Source: Methanosarcina thermophila TM-1
GTDB lineage: Archaea > Halobacteriota > Methanosarcinia > Methanosarcinales > Methanosarcinaceae
Direction: 5' to 3'
Assembly (NCBI RefSeq): GCF_000969885.1
Contig: NZ_CP009501.1
Coordinates: forward strand, 2,308,908-2,372,907
DNA: 64,000 bases
Positions 37,275 through 46,384 of this stretch are shown here, in pieces (position 1 is the stretch's first letter; the number at the start of each line of letters is the position of its first letter). The translations under genes and the position numbers were made by a program. Under the pieces are notes generated by a model, which saw only the letters and a program-made list of their open reading frames with translations, made no database searches and was not told the origin of the DNA.

Positions 37275-38471
37275 ATGAAATACGCTGTACTTATAGGAGA
37301 CGGAATGGCTGATTACCCTATAGAGAAACTGGGCGGAAAGACCATTCTCCAGGCAGCTCGAACCCCTGCTATGGATTATATTGCTGCTCACGGGAAAGCC
37401 GGATATGCAAAAACTATACCTGAAGGTTTTCACCCAGGGAGCGATGTCGCAAATATGTCTATTCTCGGGTATGATCCGGCGGTGTATTACTCTGGTCGGG
37501 CTCCTCTGGAAGCTGCCAGCATGGGTGTGACTCTTGCACCTGATGATGTGGCTTTCAGATGTAATCTTGTTACTATTGAGCATGGAAGAATAAAAGATTA
37601 CAGCGCAGGGCATATCAGCAGTGAAGAAGCTAAGATTCTCATTGAGACACTTGACGCGGAACTCGGCACAGATGAATTGAGCTTTTATCCGGGAGTCAGC
37701 TACAGGCACCTGATGGTTGCCAGAAAGAATCTGGGGGCTGAAACGGAGTGTACTCCTCCTCATGACATTACAGGAAAGAAAATCGATAAATATCTGCCCA
37801 GAGGAAAGGATGGAGCCTTCTTCTCCGATCGGATCAAAGCGTCTATGATTGTACTTGAACTGCACCCCGTTAATCTGAAAAGGATTGAGGAGGGCAAGAA
37901 TCCTGCAAACTCCATTTGGGTATGGGGTCAGGGACATGCTCCAAAGTTTACTCCGTTTCAAGAATTGTATGGGAAAACAGGAGCAGTAATTTCGGCAGTC
38001 GATCTTTTGAAAGGCATCGGGGTTTATGCAGGTCTGGATGTAATTGAAGTTGAGGGAGCAACGGGTTATCTGGACACTAATTACGAAGGGAAGGTAAATG
38101 CTGCAATTGAGGCTCTTAAAACCAAGGATCTTGTTTTTATCCACGTGGAAGCTCCGGATGAAGCCGGACATGAGGGAAGTATTGACAAAAAACTAAAAGC
38201 TGTCGAAGACTTCGATAGCCGAATAGTAGCTCCTATCCTTAAGCATGCTCAGACTTCAGACGAGCCCTTTACAATTCTCATACTGCCTGATCATCCAACT
38301 CCAATTTCCGTAAAGACTCACACTCAAGACCCCATTCCCTTTGCAATCTACAGAACTGACAACAAGGAATCCGACGAAGTACAGACTTTTGATGAGGACT
38401 CGGTTAAAAAAGGTTCCCTTGGGCTTGTAAAGGCTTCGGACCTGATAGGAATGCTTGTAAAGGCTAAATAA
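37275..38471 (+). CDS. apgM: Cofactor-independent phosphoglycerate mutase (archaeal)
   Basis: A 398-residue member of the alkaline-phosphatase superfamily that interconverts 2- and 3-phosphoglycerate. The metal-site start [14 protein letters not shown], the serine-nucleophile region [13 protein letters not shown] near residue 60, and the C-terminal metal ligands in [12 protein letters not shown] and [15 protein letters not shown] all fit ApgM. The ATG at 37275 follows an aggtga site; an upstream TTG six codons earlier is less likely. Gluconeogenic/glycolytic role. Confidence 0.95.
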   Translation: MKYAVLIGDGMADYPIEKLGGKTILQAARTPAMDYIAAHGKAGYAKTIPEGFHPGSDVANMSILGYDPAVYYSGRAPLEAASMGVTLAPDDVAFRCNLVTIEHGRIKDYSAGHISSEEAKILIETLDAELGTDELSFYPGVSYRHLMVARKNLGAETECTPPHDITGKKIDKYLPRGKDGAFFSDRIKASMIVLELHPVNLKRIEEGKNPANSIWVWGQGHAPKFTPFQELYGKTGAVISAVDLLKGIGVYAGLDVIEVEGATGYLDTNYEGKVNAAIEALKTKDLVFIHVEAPDEAGHEGSIDKKLKAVEDFDSRIVAPILKHAQTSDEPFTILILPDHPTPISVKTHTQDPIPFAIYRTDNKESDEVQTFDEDSVKKGSLGLVKASDLIGMLVKAK

Positions 38472-38709
38472 CTGCCTTTCCTTCTTCCTTCATTTTATGT
38501 TCTATTTGCCCAGTTCTTTTGAATTTTCCGGAAATTACCTTCTCTGGATTTTTTGGGACATTTTTCTCTTTTTTCTTTTTATCATTCAAATTCTTTTTCA
38601 TGCCACATTTTTGTGAAATTTCTCAGGAAAATATATATATCCTTTCTCAATATATTCAGAGTAGCACATAAAAATCTGTGTTGTCATTTTAACTTAGGGG
38701 GTATTTTAA

Positions 38710-39174
38710 ATGAGATGGCCTATAAGAAGAACATTTTTTGGTCCTGAACGCTGGGATCCCTTTGAAGAGATAAGAAGAACACAGGAGCGCCTCAACCAGT
38801 TATTTGAAGATTTTATGCCGATGGAAGAATGGGGATGGGGCGGAAGGGTCTATACGCCTGCTGTTGACATTAAGGAAGAAGATGATAAACTTGTAGTCAC
38901 TACTGACCTCCCCGGTATCAATAAAGAAGATGTTGAAATCAACCTTAAAGAAGACATGCTTGAGATAAAAGCAAAGACCGGGAAGGAAAAAGAGACTGAA
39001 GAAGAAGGATACATTCGCCGTGAGAGGGCATACACCCAGTTCTACAGGGCAGTCCGTCTGCCTACGAGCGTTAAGGAAGAAGGAAGCACTGCAAAATTGG
39101 AAAATGGCGTCCTGACAATAACGCTGCCGAAAATGCAGCTTGAAGCGCCGACAAAGAAAATAGCTATCGAATGA
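38710..39174 (+). CDS. Small heat shock protein Hsp20
   Basis: A 154-residue alpha-crystallin family chaperone. The N-terminal arm (MRWPIRRTFFGPERWDPFEE) is followed by the alpha-crystallin domain (about 47-140), with YTPAVDIKEEDDKLVVTTDLPG, ERAYTQFYRAVRLP and ENGVLTITLPK. The terminal KKIAIE holds an I-x-I-like anchoring motif. A ggggg sequence lies eight bases before the ATG. An atatatatat promoter-like tract lies about 80 bases upstream. A hairpin terminator follows the gene. Confidence 0.95.
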   Translation: MRWPIRRTFFGPERWDPFEEIRRTQERLNQLFEDFMPMEEWGWGGRVYTPAVDIKEEDDKLVVTTDLPGINKEDVEINLKEDMLEIKAKTGKEKETEEEGYIRRERAYTQFYRAVRLPTSVKEEGSTAKLENGVLTITLPKMQLEAPTKKIAIE

Positions 39175-39214
39175 TCTTCTCAGAGCGGAAAGATTGACCT
39201 TAATGTTATGTAAG

Positions 39215-39245
39215 GCTGTGGGTGAGACTCGCAGCTTTTTCTTTT
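39215..39245 (+). terminator. Terminator after hsp20
   Basis: A six-pair stem (gctgtg at 39215-39220 with cgcagc at 39230-39235, one T-G pair) is followed by a T-rich run (tttttctttttaag). It lies 40 bases after the hsp20 stop and before the convergent CDF gene. Confidence 0.65.
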
Positions 39246-39256
39246 TAAGTTTTATC

Positions 39257-40267
39257 TCATGGTCTTATTCTATTTTTGGCTTCTGACATGTTCTGAGTAT
39301 AATACTCGGGATCAAAACATGGCTCTATATGAATTGAGAAGTGGCTATTTTTGCCGCAGGTTTCCTTTAACCTGTTTTCTATCTGCGTTGAGATTTCATG
39401 TGCCTCCACTATACTTAAATCCCGGTCAACTTCAATATGGACATCTGCAGCCATGGCATTCCCTATTTTTCGGGTTTTTAGATCATGGAAACCTAAAACT
39501 CCTTCAGTGGAGATGAGTATCTCTTCAATACTTCTATAAGTCTCGGAATCAATCGAAGCTTCCAGCAGTTCATTGAGATTTTTATAAGAGATATCGAATG
39601 CAACCTTAAAGATAAAGAAGCTCAGTACAATTGCAGCTACTGGATCAAGCACAACCCACTTTCCTCCAAGAAGGATCGCGCCCCCTACTCCAATCATCGT
39701 TCCTATGGAAGAGAAGGCATCAGAACGATGGTGCCAGGCGTTTGCAATAAGGGCATCGCTCTTAAGTTCTCTGGCAGATGTCATGGTATAGCGGTAGAGC
39801 CATTCCTTTAACACAATTGAGAGAACTGCCGCAATAAATACGATTGAACTTGGAGCTGGAAGTGTCTCTCCTCTGAGAAACACAAAAACTTTCTCAAGCC
39901 CGCCCCAAAAAATTCCAAGAGCCACTACGGCAAGGACAAGCCCAATAAATGCAGCGGCTAAAGTCTCAATTTTTCCGTGCCCGTAATTGTGCGTACTGTC
40001 TCCAGGTTTCGCAGCAACCCTTAAACCCACTATTACAGCGATGTCAGTCATGAAGTCGGAAAGAGAATGAGTTGCATCAGCAATCATCGCTGAACTGTTT
40101 CCTGCAATCCCTGTAACAAATTTAAAACCTGTCAGCAGGACATTTATTGCCATTCCAACTTTTGCCACATGGGCTGCTTGGGAGTATCTGGTATCTTCGT
40201 CTTCCTCATAATTAAAAAGAGTCTCTTTATTTTTATCTCCAGTACCTTCCATAATTTCCCATATCAT
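39257..40267 (-). CDS. Cation diffusion facilitator transporter
   Basis: A 336-residue CDF-family metal exporter (Zn, Fe, Mn or Co). Six membrane segments are visible. The metal-site motifs are SSAMIADATHSLSDFMTDI in segment 2 (HxxxD) and NAWHHRSDAFSS in segment 5 (HxxxD). A cytoplasmic C-terminal domain (about 235-320) includes GFHDLKTRKIGNAMAADVHIEVD. The first 25 residues are charged. It is a single gene; the metal cannot be read from the sequence. Confidence 0.92.
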   Translation of the reverse strand: MIWEIMEGTGDKNKETLFNYEEDEDTRYSQAAHVAKVGMAINVLLTGFKFVTGIAGNSSAMIADATHSLSDFMTDIAVIVGLRVAAKPGDSTHNYGHGKIETLAAAFIGLVLAVVALGIFWGGLEKVFVFLRGETLPAPSSIVFIAAVLSIVLKEWLYRYTMTSARELKSDALIANAWHHRSDAFSSIGTMIGVGGAILLGGKWVVLDPVAAIVLSFFIFKVAFDISYKNLNELLEASIDSETYRSIEEILISTEGVLGFHDLKTRKIGNAMAADVHIEVDRDLSIVEAHEISTQIENRLKETCGKNSHFSIHIEPCFDPEYYTQNMSEAKNRIRP

Positions 40268-40630
40268 CTCAATTATTTGAACAGATTTGAGATATTATAT
40301 TTAATATATTAAGCAAGAGCATAGGAATTAGCAATGAACAGATATAAAGTTATCTTTCATTGCTTAAAAAATTTGCAGGATTCTGTTCTGGTTTTTGTAT
40401 ATTACCTCTATTCTTAAATTGACAAAAAATTATAAAATTATTGTTTTTTCCATAAACTGTCAAGATTCAGTAAATTTCCAAACTGCTACTTTCTTTCGAG
40501 AAATTAGATATGTAATATAATATAAATACTCCTGCCAATTTTTCTGTCAATTCACATATTGATCTGACTATCAGCTTTTCTTCATCTTTCTTTCCAGTTG
40601 CCAATTTATTAAAATATATTCAGCTGACAT
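40268..40630. other. Intergenic region, no gene seen
   Basis: About 360 very AT-rich bases between the CDF gene start and the end of the 140-residue hypothetical gene. It probably holds the CDF promoter. No repeat or hairpin is recognised. Confidence 0.45.
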
Positions 40631-41053
40631 TCAGCGATAGTGTGGAAAAATGTATTTTATTTCCTTGATTCTCTCTTCTTCTTTTCCTTCTACTTCGTCG
40701 GGAAATTCTTTACTTTTCAGGGCTTCAGCCTGTGCAATCTCAGGATGCTGTTTTAGAAACTCCATTGAATACTCAGTCGTTTCCTTTGCTGATAACTCAA
40801 AAATCTCATCAATTTCTTCCTTGCTAAATTGCCCGTGATAAAGAAGAAGCTGGGTTACTTTTTGTCTGGTAGCCTGAGGCTCGTTCTCATAATCCAGCGA
40901 GTAATACAGTTTGCTTATGATAACTCTTAAACTCCAGACTCGGCTTCGTTCGTTGTCCTTTAGCTGAAAAGGCTCTCTATCCTTTACTTTTCTTATAATT
41001 TCATTCAGGTCATACTGAGTAATGTTAACACCCCTGTTAAATTTGGCTTGCAA
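40631..41053 (-). CDS. Hypothetical protein
   Basis: A 140-residue helical, charged, probably cytosolic protein; I recognise no family. Phrases such as YDLNEIIRKVKDREPF, VIISKLYYSLDYENE and LLLYHGQFSKEEIDEIFEL suggest a helical bundle. It would start at TTG 41053, without a clear ribosome site, so the N-terminus is uncertain. It is divergent from the small membrane protein and cofE. Confidence 0.6.
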   Translation of the reverse strand: MQAKFNRGVNITQYDLNEIIRKVKDREPFQLKDNERSRVWSLRVIISKLYYSLDYENEPQATRQKVTQLLLYHGQFSKEEIDEIFELSAKETTEYSMEFLKQHPEIAQAEALKSKEFPDEVEGKEEERIKEIKYIFPHYR

Positions 41054-41192
41054 GCAGATAAAGGCTCTTAAATCTTTCCTGAAAAGGTATTATCGGTAAG
41101 TAAGGAAAGTAAAAAATTTATGTAAGAATAGAAAGTTATTAAACTAGAATTCACTGTAACTGTAAAAATAAGGCATCGAAAATATGTGAAAA

Positions 41193-41402
41193 GTGCGGCA
41201 TCAGGAAATTGCTCTCATCATCTTTTGCTCAGCTGGGGTAACTCTCATCATCGCCGCAAGATCCATTATATCGGTGGTCTTATTTATGGCTACTGCCTTT
41301 ACTGCTGCAAATTATTGGTTTAATGGAGTACTTCCTGTATCTAAAGGAATAGAATTAAGTTACCCTTATTTGTTTCAAAGACTTTTGAGGAAAAACACTT
41401 GA
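41193..41402 (+). CDS. Small membrane protein coupled to cofE
   Basis: A 69-residue protein with two hydrophobic segments (IALIIFCSAGVTLIIAA and SVVLFMATAFTAANYW). It starts at GTG 41193 and its TGA overlaps the TTG start of cofE by four bases (TTGA), which is the main reason to accept it. No family is recognised. It may simply act as a translational leader for cofE. Confidence 0.6.
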   Translation: MRHQEIALIIFCSAGVTLIIAARSIISVVLFMATAFTAANYWFNGVLPVSKGIELSYPYLFQRLLRKNT

Positions 41403-42163
41403 AATTTGAAGCCATAGCTGTTGAGAATATTCCCCTTATACATGCCGGGGACAACCTGCCCTCAATAATCTGTGAGAATATTGAGCTTCAGGACAGGGAC
41501 ATTGTTATCATTGCCTCGACCGTTGTTGCTAAAGCTGAAGGGGAGATCTTCAGGCTCGAGGATATTACCCCAGGGAAGATATCACTTGAAATCGCAGCAC
41601 GGACTGGAAGAGATGCCAGATTCATCGAGGCTGTACTTTCCCGTAGTGGGGAAGTCCTTGTGGAGAAGCCTTTTATGCTTGTGACAACTCTCTCAGGGCA
41701 TACCTGTGTAAACGCAGGAATTGACGAGTCAAACATTGAAAATGGATTTTTGCTTTACCCTCCAGAAAATCCGGATGCCAGTGCTTCAAGGCTTGGTCAG
41801 GAACTCGAAAGGCTGAGTGGGAAAAAATTAAGTGTTATTATCACGGACACAAACGGGAGAGCTTTCAAGATAGGGCAGACTGGAGTTGCTATAGGGATTT
41901 ATAAAATAAAACCCGTAAAACGCTGGATTGGAGAAAAAGATCTTTTTGGAAGAGACCTTGAAATTACGGAAGAGGCAATTGCTGACGAACTTGCCGGCGC
42001 CGCAAACCTTCTGATGGGAGAAGGCGCAGGCGGGATTCCGGTGGTTGTCATTCGCGGGTTAGATTATTATTGTGATGAGGAGACCTATATAAAGGAAATG
42101 TACCGCCCTGAAGAGCTGGATATAATTAAAAAAGGGCTTCGCTGCCTGCAAAAAAAGAGTTGA
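41399..42163 (+). CDS. cofE: Coenzyme F420-0:L-glutamate ligase
   Basis: A 254-residue CofE, which adds the glutamate tail to F420-0 using GTP. Diagnostic phrases are IASTVVAKAEGEIFRLEDI near residue 40, VTTLSGHTCVNAGIDESN near 100, VIITDTNGRAFKIGQTGVAIG near 143 and DELAGAANLLMGEGAGGIP near 197. It starts at TTG 41399, overlapping the upstream small membrane gene. F420 is central to methanogenesis. Confidence 0.95.
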   Translation: MKFEAIAVENIPLIHAGDNLPSIICENIELQDRDIVIIASTVVAKAEGEIFRLEDITPGKISLEIAARTGRDARFIEAVLSRSGEVLVEKPFMLVTTLSGHTCVNAGIDESNIENGFLLYPPENPDASASRLGQELERLSGKKLSVIITDTNGRAFKIGQTGVAIGIYKIKPVKRWIGEKDLFGRDLEITEEAIADELAGAANLLMGEGAGGIPVVVIRGLDYYCDEETYIKEMYRPEELDIIKKGLRCLQKKS

Positions 42164-42322
42164 ATTTAAGAGGATAGAGCTTCAGAATTCGGATACCTGC
42201 TTCAAGAATCTCAAAAATACCGTTTAAGAGTCTTGCAGTATCAGACTATTCAACTAGACCATTCAACTTTTACTTAGACAGTCTATGGCAAGTTAAATGG
42301 CACTCAATAGTAAGAGCTCGTA

Positions 42323-42646
42323 TTAAGATCTGATCATGGTTAGAATCATCTTGAATCTTTCCATGGCACGAAGTGAGTGAGGCTCTCCAGCAGGCATTAT
42401 GATCATATCCCCTTTCTCCAGAATATTTTTATTCCCGGAGATGGTGATTTCTGCTTTCCCATCCATTACCTGAACCATGGCGTCGAAGGGGGCAGTATGT
42501 TCACTCAGTCCTTCTCCTTTGTCAAAAGCAAATATAGTTACTGTTCCGGTATCCTTGCGGATGAGCTCTTTACTTACAACGGCTCCTTCCTGATACTCAA
42601 TTAAATCTTCTACTTTTGCTGGTCTAGCTTTTAGTTCTTGAGACAT
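42323..42646 (-). CDS. Cupin-domain protein
   Basis: A 107-residue single-domain cupin. The two cupin motifs are FDKGEGLSEHTAPFDAMVQVMDG (motif 1) and KGDMIIMPAGEPHSLRAMERF (motif 2), with metal-binding histidines. The ATG at 42646 has gaggt upstream. Such small cupins bind a divalent metal; the substrate or regulatory role is unknown. Confidence 0.88.
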   Translation of the reverse strand: MSQELKARPAKVEDLIEYQEGAVVSKELIRKDTGTVTIFAFDKGEGLSEHTAPFDAMVQVMDGKAEITISGNKNILEKGDMIIMPAGEPHSLRAMERFKMILTMIRS

Positions 42647-42779
42647 CAGTATACCTCTTTCTCCTTACTATCCTTATTATGAGACTCATATACCTACCCT
42701 GTCACCTTACCAAATCTTGTAGGTGAGGTGCGTAATGCCCAGATCCATACTGTTAATTTATCTTTTCTGGATAATGAGT

Positions 42780-43283
42780 TCAGGAGGTTGTTAAGTCCTG
42801 TAAGTTATCTCCTCTTGAGATCTCATGTTTTAGTTTAAAAGGCATATATTCCACTTCCACACCCGCATCCCTGAAAAACTTAAGTGAATCTACGTCAGGA
42901 TAGACAGTTGCATATACCACTCTTTTGATGTTTGAGTTGATAATCATTTTCGTGCAAAGAATACAGGGCTGGTGTGTGCAGTAGATAGTTGCTCCTGCTA
43001 TACTTACTCCATGGATTGCAGCCTGGATAATCGCATTCTGCTCTGCATGCACTGCCCTGCATTTTTCCTGTCTCGTGCCTGAAGGGATATTTTCCATATC
43101 CCGAATACATCCGATTTCAAGGCAGTGTTCCATGCCGCTGGGTGCTCCATTGTATCCGGTTGAGAGGATTCTTTTATCCCGGACAATAACAGCCCCCACA
43201 TTATTTCGGAGGCAGGTCGCCCGTTTGCCTACCACGAAGGCAATCTCAAGAAAATATTCGTCAAGGGAAGGTCTTTCTATCAT
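42780..43283 (-). CDS. dCMP deaminase
   Basis: A 167-residue zinc-dependent deaminase converting dCMP to dUMP for thymidylate synthesis. The zinc site is [11 protein letters not shown] (His and the catalytic Glu, near residue 81) and [10 protein letters not shown] (two Cys, near 109-113). [22 protein letters not shown] near residue 27 is typical of deoxycytidylate deaminases. Single gene. Confidence 0.93.
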   Translation of the reverse strand: MIERPSLDEYFLEIAFVVGKRATCLRNNVGAVIVRDKRILSTGYNGAPSGMEHCLEIGCIRDMENIPSGTRQEKCRAVHAEQNAIIQAAIHGVSIAGATIYCTHQPCILCTKMIINSNIKRVVYATVYPDVDSLKFFRDAGVEVEYMPFKLKHEISRGDNLQDLTTS

Positions 43284-43438
43284 TATTTGTAATGAACAGT
43301 AACTGGTATATATAGTTGTAACGTTAGAACATATGTTATTTTTAAGAGTTAATTTTAAGTGGAATGAACTAACGATATAGAGAAAAATTGGTTTCCAATA
43401 AAGAATTAATATAATGTGAGAATACAGAATTAAAACAA

Positions 43439-43507
43439 ATTAACTTGATTATAATATTAACTTAACTATAATATTAACTTATTATAGTATTGACTTATTA
43501 TAATATT
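43439..43507. repeat. 16-17-bp tandem repeat upstream of secF
   Basis: Four copies of a unit like attaacttgattataat (17, 17, 16 and 16 bases) run from 43439 to 43504. The array is AT-rich, with a TATA-like tail in each copy, and lies about 200 bases before secF. Confidence 0.85.
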
Positions 43508-43623
43508 AGAACATCTGTGACATCCAGAAAGTTATCCCCTTACCTGAACTCGAATAGCCAGGATAGGTTGAAGATCTTCAAACAAATCTGATTCTAAATC
43601 TGGTTACAAATTTCGCGTTCTCT

Positions 43624-43647
43624 ACATCTGAAATGTATATCAGATGT
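43624..43647. promoter_or_regulatory. Inverted repeat before secF (possible operator)
   Basis: acatctga (43624-43631) and tcagatgt (43640-43647) are a perfect eight-base inverted repeat around the spacer aatgtata. It lies about 60 bases before the secF ATG, where a promoter would be. A partial further copy (cagatgta) is at 43680. Confidence 0.45.
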
Positions 43648-43707
43648 AAAGAGCTGTTTGGATAAGTTCAATAAAATAACAGATGTATGTATCCGGAGTA
43701 TTAAATT

Positions 43708-44613
43708 ATGGCAACAGTTTTGACCGAACTTTTAGATAATTTCGTGAAAAATCACGATAATCGCCAGTTGCTGGCAATCCCCCTTGCGATACTCGCAGTT
43801 TCTCTAGTAATACTGCTGGTTTCCTTTATGAGTAGTGGGTCGCCAGTAGACCTGGGAATGGAATTCCAGGGTGGTACCCAGATTTCGGTAGAGACAACTG
43901 ACTCTCCTGCTAAGCTTGAAGAAATGTATTCTTCTTACGACATCACGGATGTCCGGCAGGCCGGAAGCAGGGTTGTTATGCAATTCGGGGTCATGGACAA
44001 GGAACAGCAACGTCAACTTGAAAATGATATTACGAGCCGTTACTCGAATGTGCAGATCCAGCAGGTTGGACCTATCTATGGGCGTGATCTGCAGGTACAG
44101 GCTGTCAGGGCTCTTATCATTTCCTTTATAGGGATGTCTCTTGTAGCATTCTTACTCTTTCGGACCCTTATACCTTCCCTTGCAATAATACTTTCGGCAT
44201 TTTCAGACATAATGATTGCTGCGGCTTTCATGAAGGTTGCAGGGATAGAACTCTCCCTGGGAACACTTGCCGCCCTGCTCATGCTTATTGGTTATTCTGT
44301 AGATAGTGATATTTTGCTCACAAATAGAGTTCTTAAACGCCGGGGCACGATAGAAGAGAAAATTTCCCGAGCTATGCAAACCGGCATTACGATGACTACT
44401 ACAACTCTTGCAGCGCTTGCAGTTATGTACATAGTTTCTACTTATTCCTACCTTGTAATTCCTTCATTTACACAAATTACATTGCTCTCTCAGATCTCAA
44501 TCGTGTTGATTGCAGGGCTTATTGCAGATATGATGAATACCTGGCTCCTGAATACGGGAATTTTACGCTGGTATGTATCAAAGCCCGAATTAAGAGGGAG
44601 GTATAATAGATGA
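43708..44613 (+). CDS. secF: Protein-export membrane protein SecF
   Basis: A 301-residue SecF with six membrane segments, part of the SecDF complex that assists protein export after Sec61/SecYEG translocation. The first helix is followed by MEFQGGTQISVETT (the periplasmic D1-like motif), then IGMSLVAFLLFRTLIPSLAII and MLIGYSVDSDILLTNRVLK, the conserved D5/D6-type region. It starts with ggag upstream and overlaps secD by four bases (ATGA). Confidence 0.94.
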   Translation: MATVLTELLDNFVKNHDNRQLLAIPLAILAVSLVILLVSFMSSGSPVDLGMEFQGGTQISVETTDSPAKLEEMYSSYDITDVRQAGSRVVMQFGVMDKEQQRQLENDITSRYSNVQIQQVGPIYGRDLQVQAVRALIISFIGMSLVAFLLFRTLIPSLAIILSAFSDIMIAAAFMKVAGIELSLGTLAALLMLIGYSVDSDILLTNRVLKRRGTIEEKISRAMQTGITMTTTTLAALAVMYIVSTYSYLVIPSFTQITLLSQISIVLIAGLIADMMNTWLLNTGILRWYVSKPELRGRYNR

Positions 44614-46322
44614 GCGATATAAAAGGTCTTTTTAAAAATGTAAGAGTCATTATCTTCACCCTCCTCCTGCTTGGCTCTATAGTGGCAATACATCCAGGCT
44701 ATACTCCCGGAGAAGGAGTGACTACTAACCTGAATTTCGGACTTGACCTTGAAGGCGGTTCCTGGCTACAGATTAAACTTGAGGGAGCACTTGCCCAGAT
44801 AAGTGTAGATTCCGAAGAACTGGTCAGCGGAATTGTCGAGCCAGCAATTGGTGCCCCTATTGAAATCACAAGTAATAACCTTGATATGGGAGGCTCAGAT
44901 TCTGCCGGTAAATCTGTAACCTTTACAACTTCTGCTCCGGTTAATGCATCCCAAATTGAATCTCTTGAACTGGGCACTGTAAATGTGGAGAAGCTGAGTG
45001 ATACTCAAACTCAGGTAACTATCTCTGATACCAGTAAGGAAGTTATGATTACAAACTATCTTTCAAAGTCCCTTGATACAGAGGTAGTTCCATTCTATAC
45101 TGCCGACGGAACTGTTTATGAGATAAGAACAGAAGTTTCTGAGCAGCAGCTTGAAAATCTTCTGGAAAATATTGGAGGATCAATCGTTAAGAATGAAGAT
45201 GGGACTTCAACTTATAAAGAAGGAGTCACCCGCGAGACAAGAGATCTGACAAAAGAGATTCTCAGTGATAAGCTCAACTCTCTTGGTCTGAAGGACATTC
45301 CTGTCAGGACAGTAGGAGATGAGTATATTCTTATTGATTTTGCAGGCGTTGATCTTGCGACTGCCAAGGAAATTGCCGAAAGACCGGGCAAGTTTGAGAT
45401 CCGTATTCAGACAACAGGAAATGAAACTCAGCACGTGCTTTATGGAGACTCTATTGTAAGTGTGGGAATTCCAAGTTTCCATGATGGAATGTGGCATACC
45501 CCCTTTACCCTCAATGAAAACGGAGCACGAGCACTCCAGAAGGTTGCACTCGAAACAGGGGCAATTGATAATCCGGATGAACATTACCTGAACATGTACC
45601 TGGATGACGTCAAAATTTACGGAGCTCCTTTGAGCCCGGATGCAGCCGCTAGGTTAAGAGAAGCCCCAATCTATTCCTGGGAAGCTTCCACAGGTCCGGA
45701 TGAAGCTGCCGAAGCCGAAGCTAAAGCCCTTCAGATCCATCTCAGGGCAGGGGCTCTTCCTGTCAATGTCGTACTTGTGGGTTCAGGGCATGTAGACGCA
45801 GGGCTTGGTTCTCAGTTTAAAACCGCATCCGTGATTGTAGGCATTATCTCTCTTATTGCAGTAGCAGCTGTGGTTTATTTCAGATATAAGAGGCCTGAAA
45901 TTCTGATACCTATGGTCGGGACTTCTTTCAGTGAAGTTATTATGATTCTAGGGTTTGCAGCCGTTGTAGGCTGGCAGCTTGACCTGGCATCAATTGCAGG
46001 TATTATCGCTGCCGTAGGTACGGGGATTGACCAATTGGTAATTATTACTGATGAGGTTCTTTATGAAGGCAAACTGCCTGCTACGAGAGTTTTTGTCTCT
46101 AGAATAGGAAAAGCTTTCTCAATTATCTTTGGAGCAGCTGCCACAACGGTTATTGCAATGGCTCCTCTGGTGGTCATGGGCTTCGGAACTCTGAAAGGGT
46201 TTGCTATTACTACAATCATCGGTGTCTTGATTGGTGTGGTTATTGCAAGACCTGTTTACGCTGTAGTGATTAAAGAGTTCCTCAATGTAGCTGAGAGCGG
46301 AAACGGAAGTATAACCGAGTAA
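44610..46322 (+). CDS. secD: Protein-export membrane protein SecD
   Basis: A 570-residue SecD. After one N-terminal helix it has a large extracytoplasmic domain (about 35-390) starting with NLNFGLDLEGGSWLQI, then five membrane segments (about 400-560) containing GSGHVDAGLGSQFKTASVIVG-like and AVGTGIDQLVIITDEVL motifs. SecDF of archaea lack ATPase activity and use the ion gradient. Coupled to secF. Confidence 0.94.
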   Translation: MSDIKGLFKNVRVIIFTLLLLGSIVAIHPGYTPGEGVTTNLNFGLDLEGGSWLQIKLEGALAQISVDSEELVSGIVEPAIGAPIEITSNNLDMGGSDSAGKSVTFTTSAPVNASQIESLELGTVNVEKLSDTQTQVTISDTSKEVMITNYLSKSLDTEVVPFYTADGTVYEIRTEVSEQQLENLLENIGGSIVKNEDGTSTYKEGVTRETRDLTKEILSDKLNSLGLKDIPVRTVGDEYILIDFAGVDLATAKEIAERPGKFEIRIQTTGNETQHVLYGDSIVSVGIPSFHDGMWHTPFTLNENGARALQKVALETGAIDNPDEHYLNMYLDDVKIYGAPLSPDAAARLREAPIYSWEASTGPDEAAEAEAKALQIHLRAGALPVNVVLVGSGHVDAGLGSQFKTASVIVGIISLIAVAAVVYFRYKRPEILIPMVGTSFSEVIMILGFAAVVGWQLDLASIAGIIAAVGTGIDQLVIITDEVLYEGKLPATRVFVSRIGKAFSIIFGAAATTVIAMAPLVVMGFGTLKGFAITTIIGVLIGVVIARPVYAVVIKEFLNVAESGNGSITE

Positions 46323-46384
46323 GTTTGAGGGAAAGATAAAAATCCTCAAACTTGTATTCAAAAACTAAAAACAGGGTGGAAGGT

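Larger units (their letters stand above)
43284..43707. other. Divergent intergenic region upstream of secF
   Basis: About 425 very AT-rich bases between the dCMP deaminase and secF starts. It contains the 16-17-bp repeat at 43439-43507 and the inverted repeat at 43624-43647. No gene is seen. Confidence 0.55.

Noticed and set aside
37248-38171. A 307-residue minus-strand frame
   Set aside because: It is antisense to apgM, whose motifs are complete.
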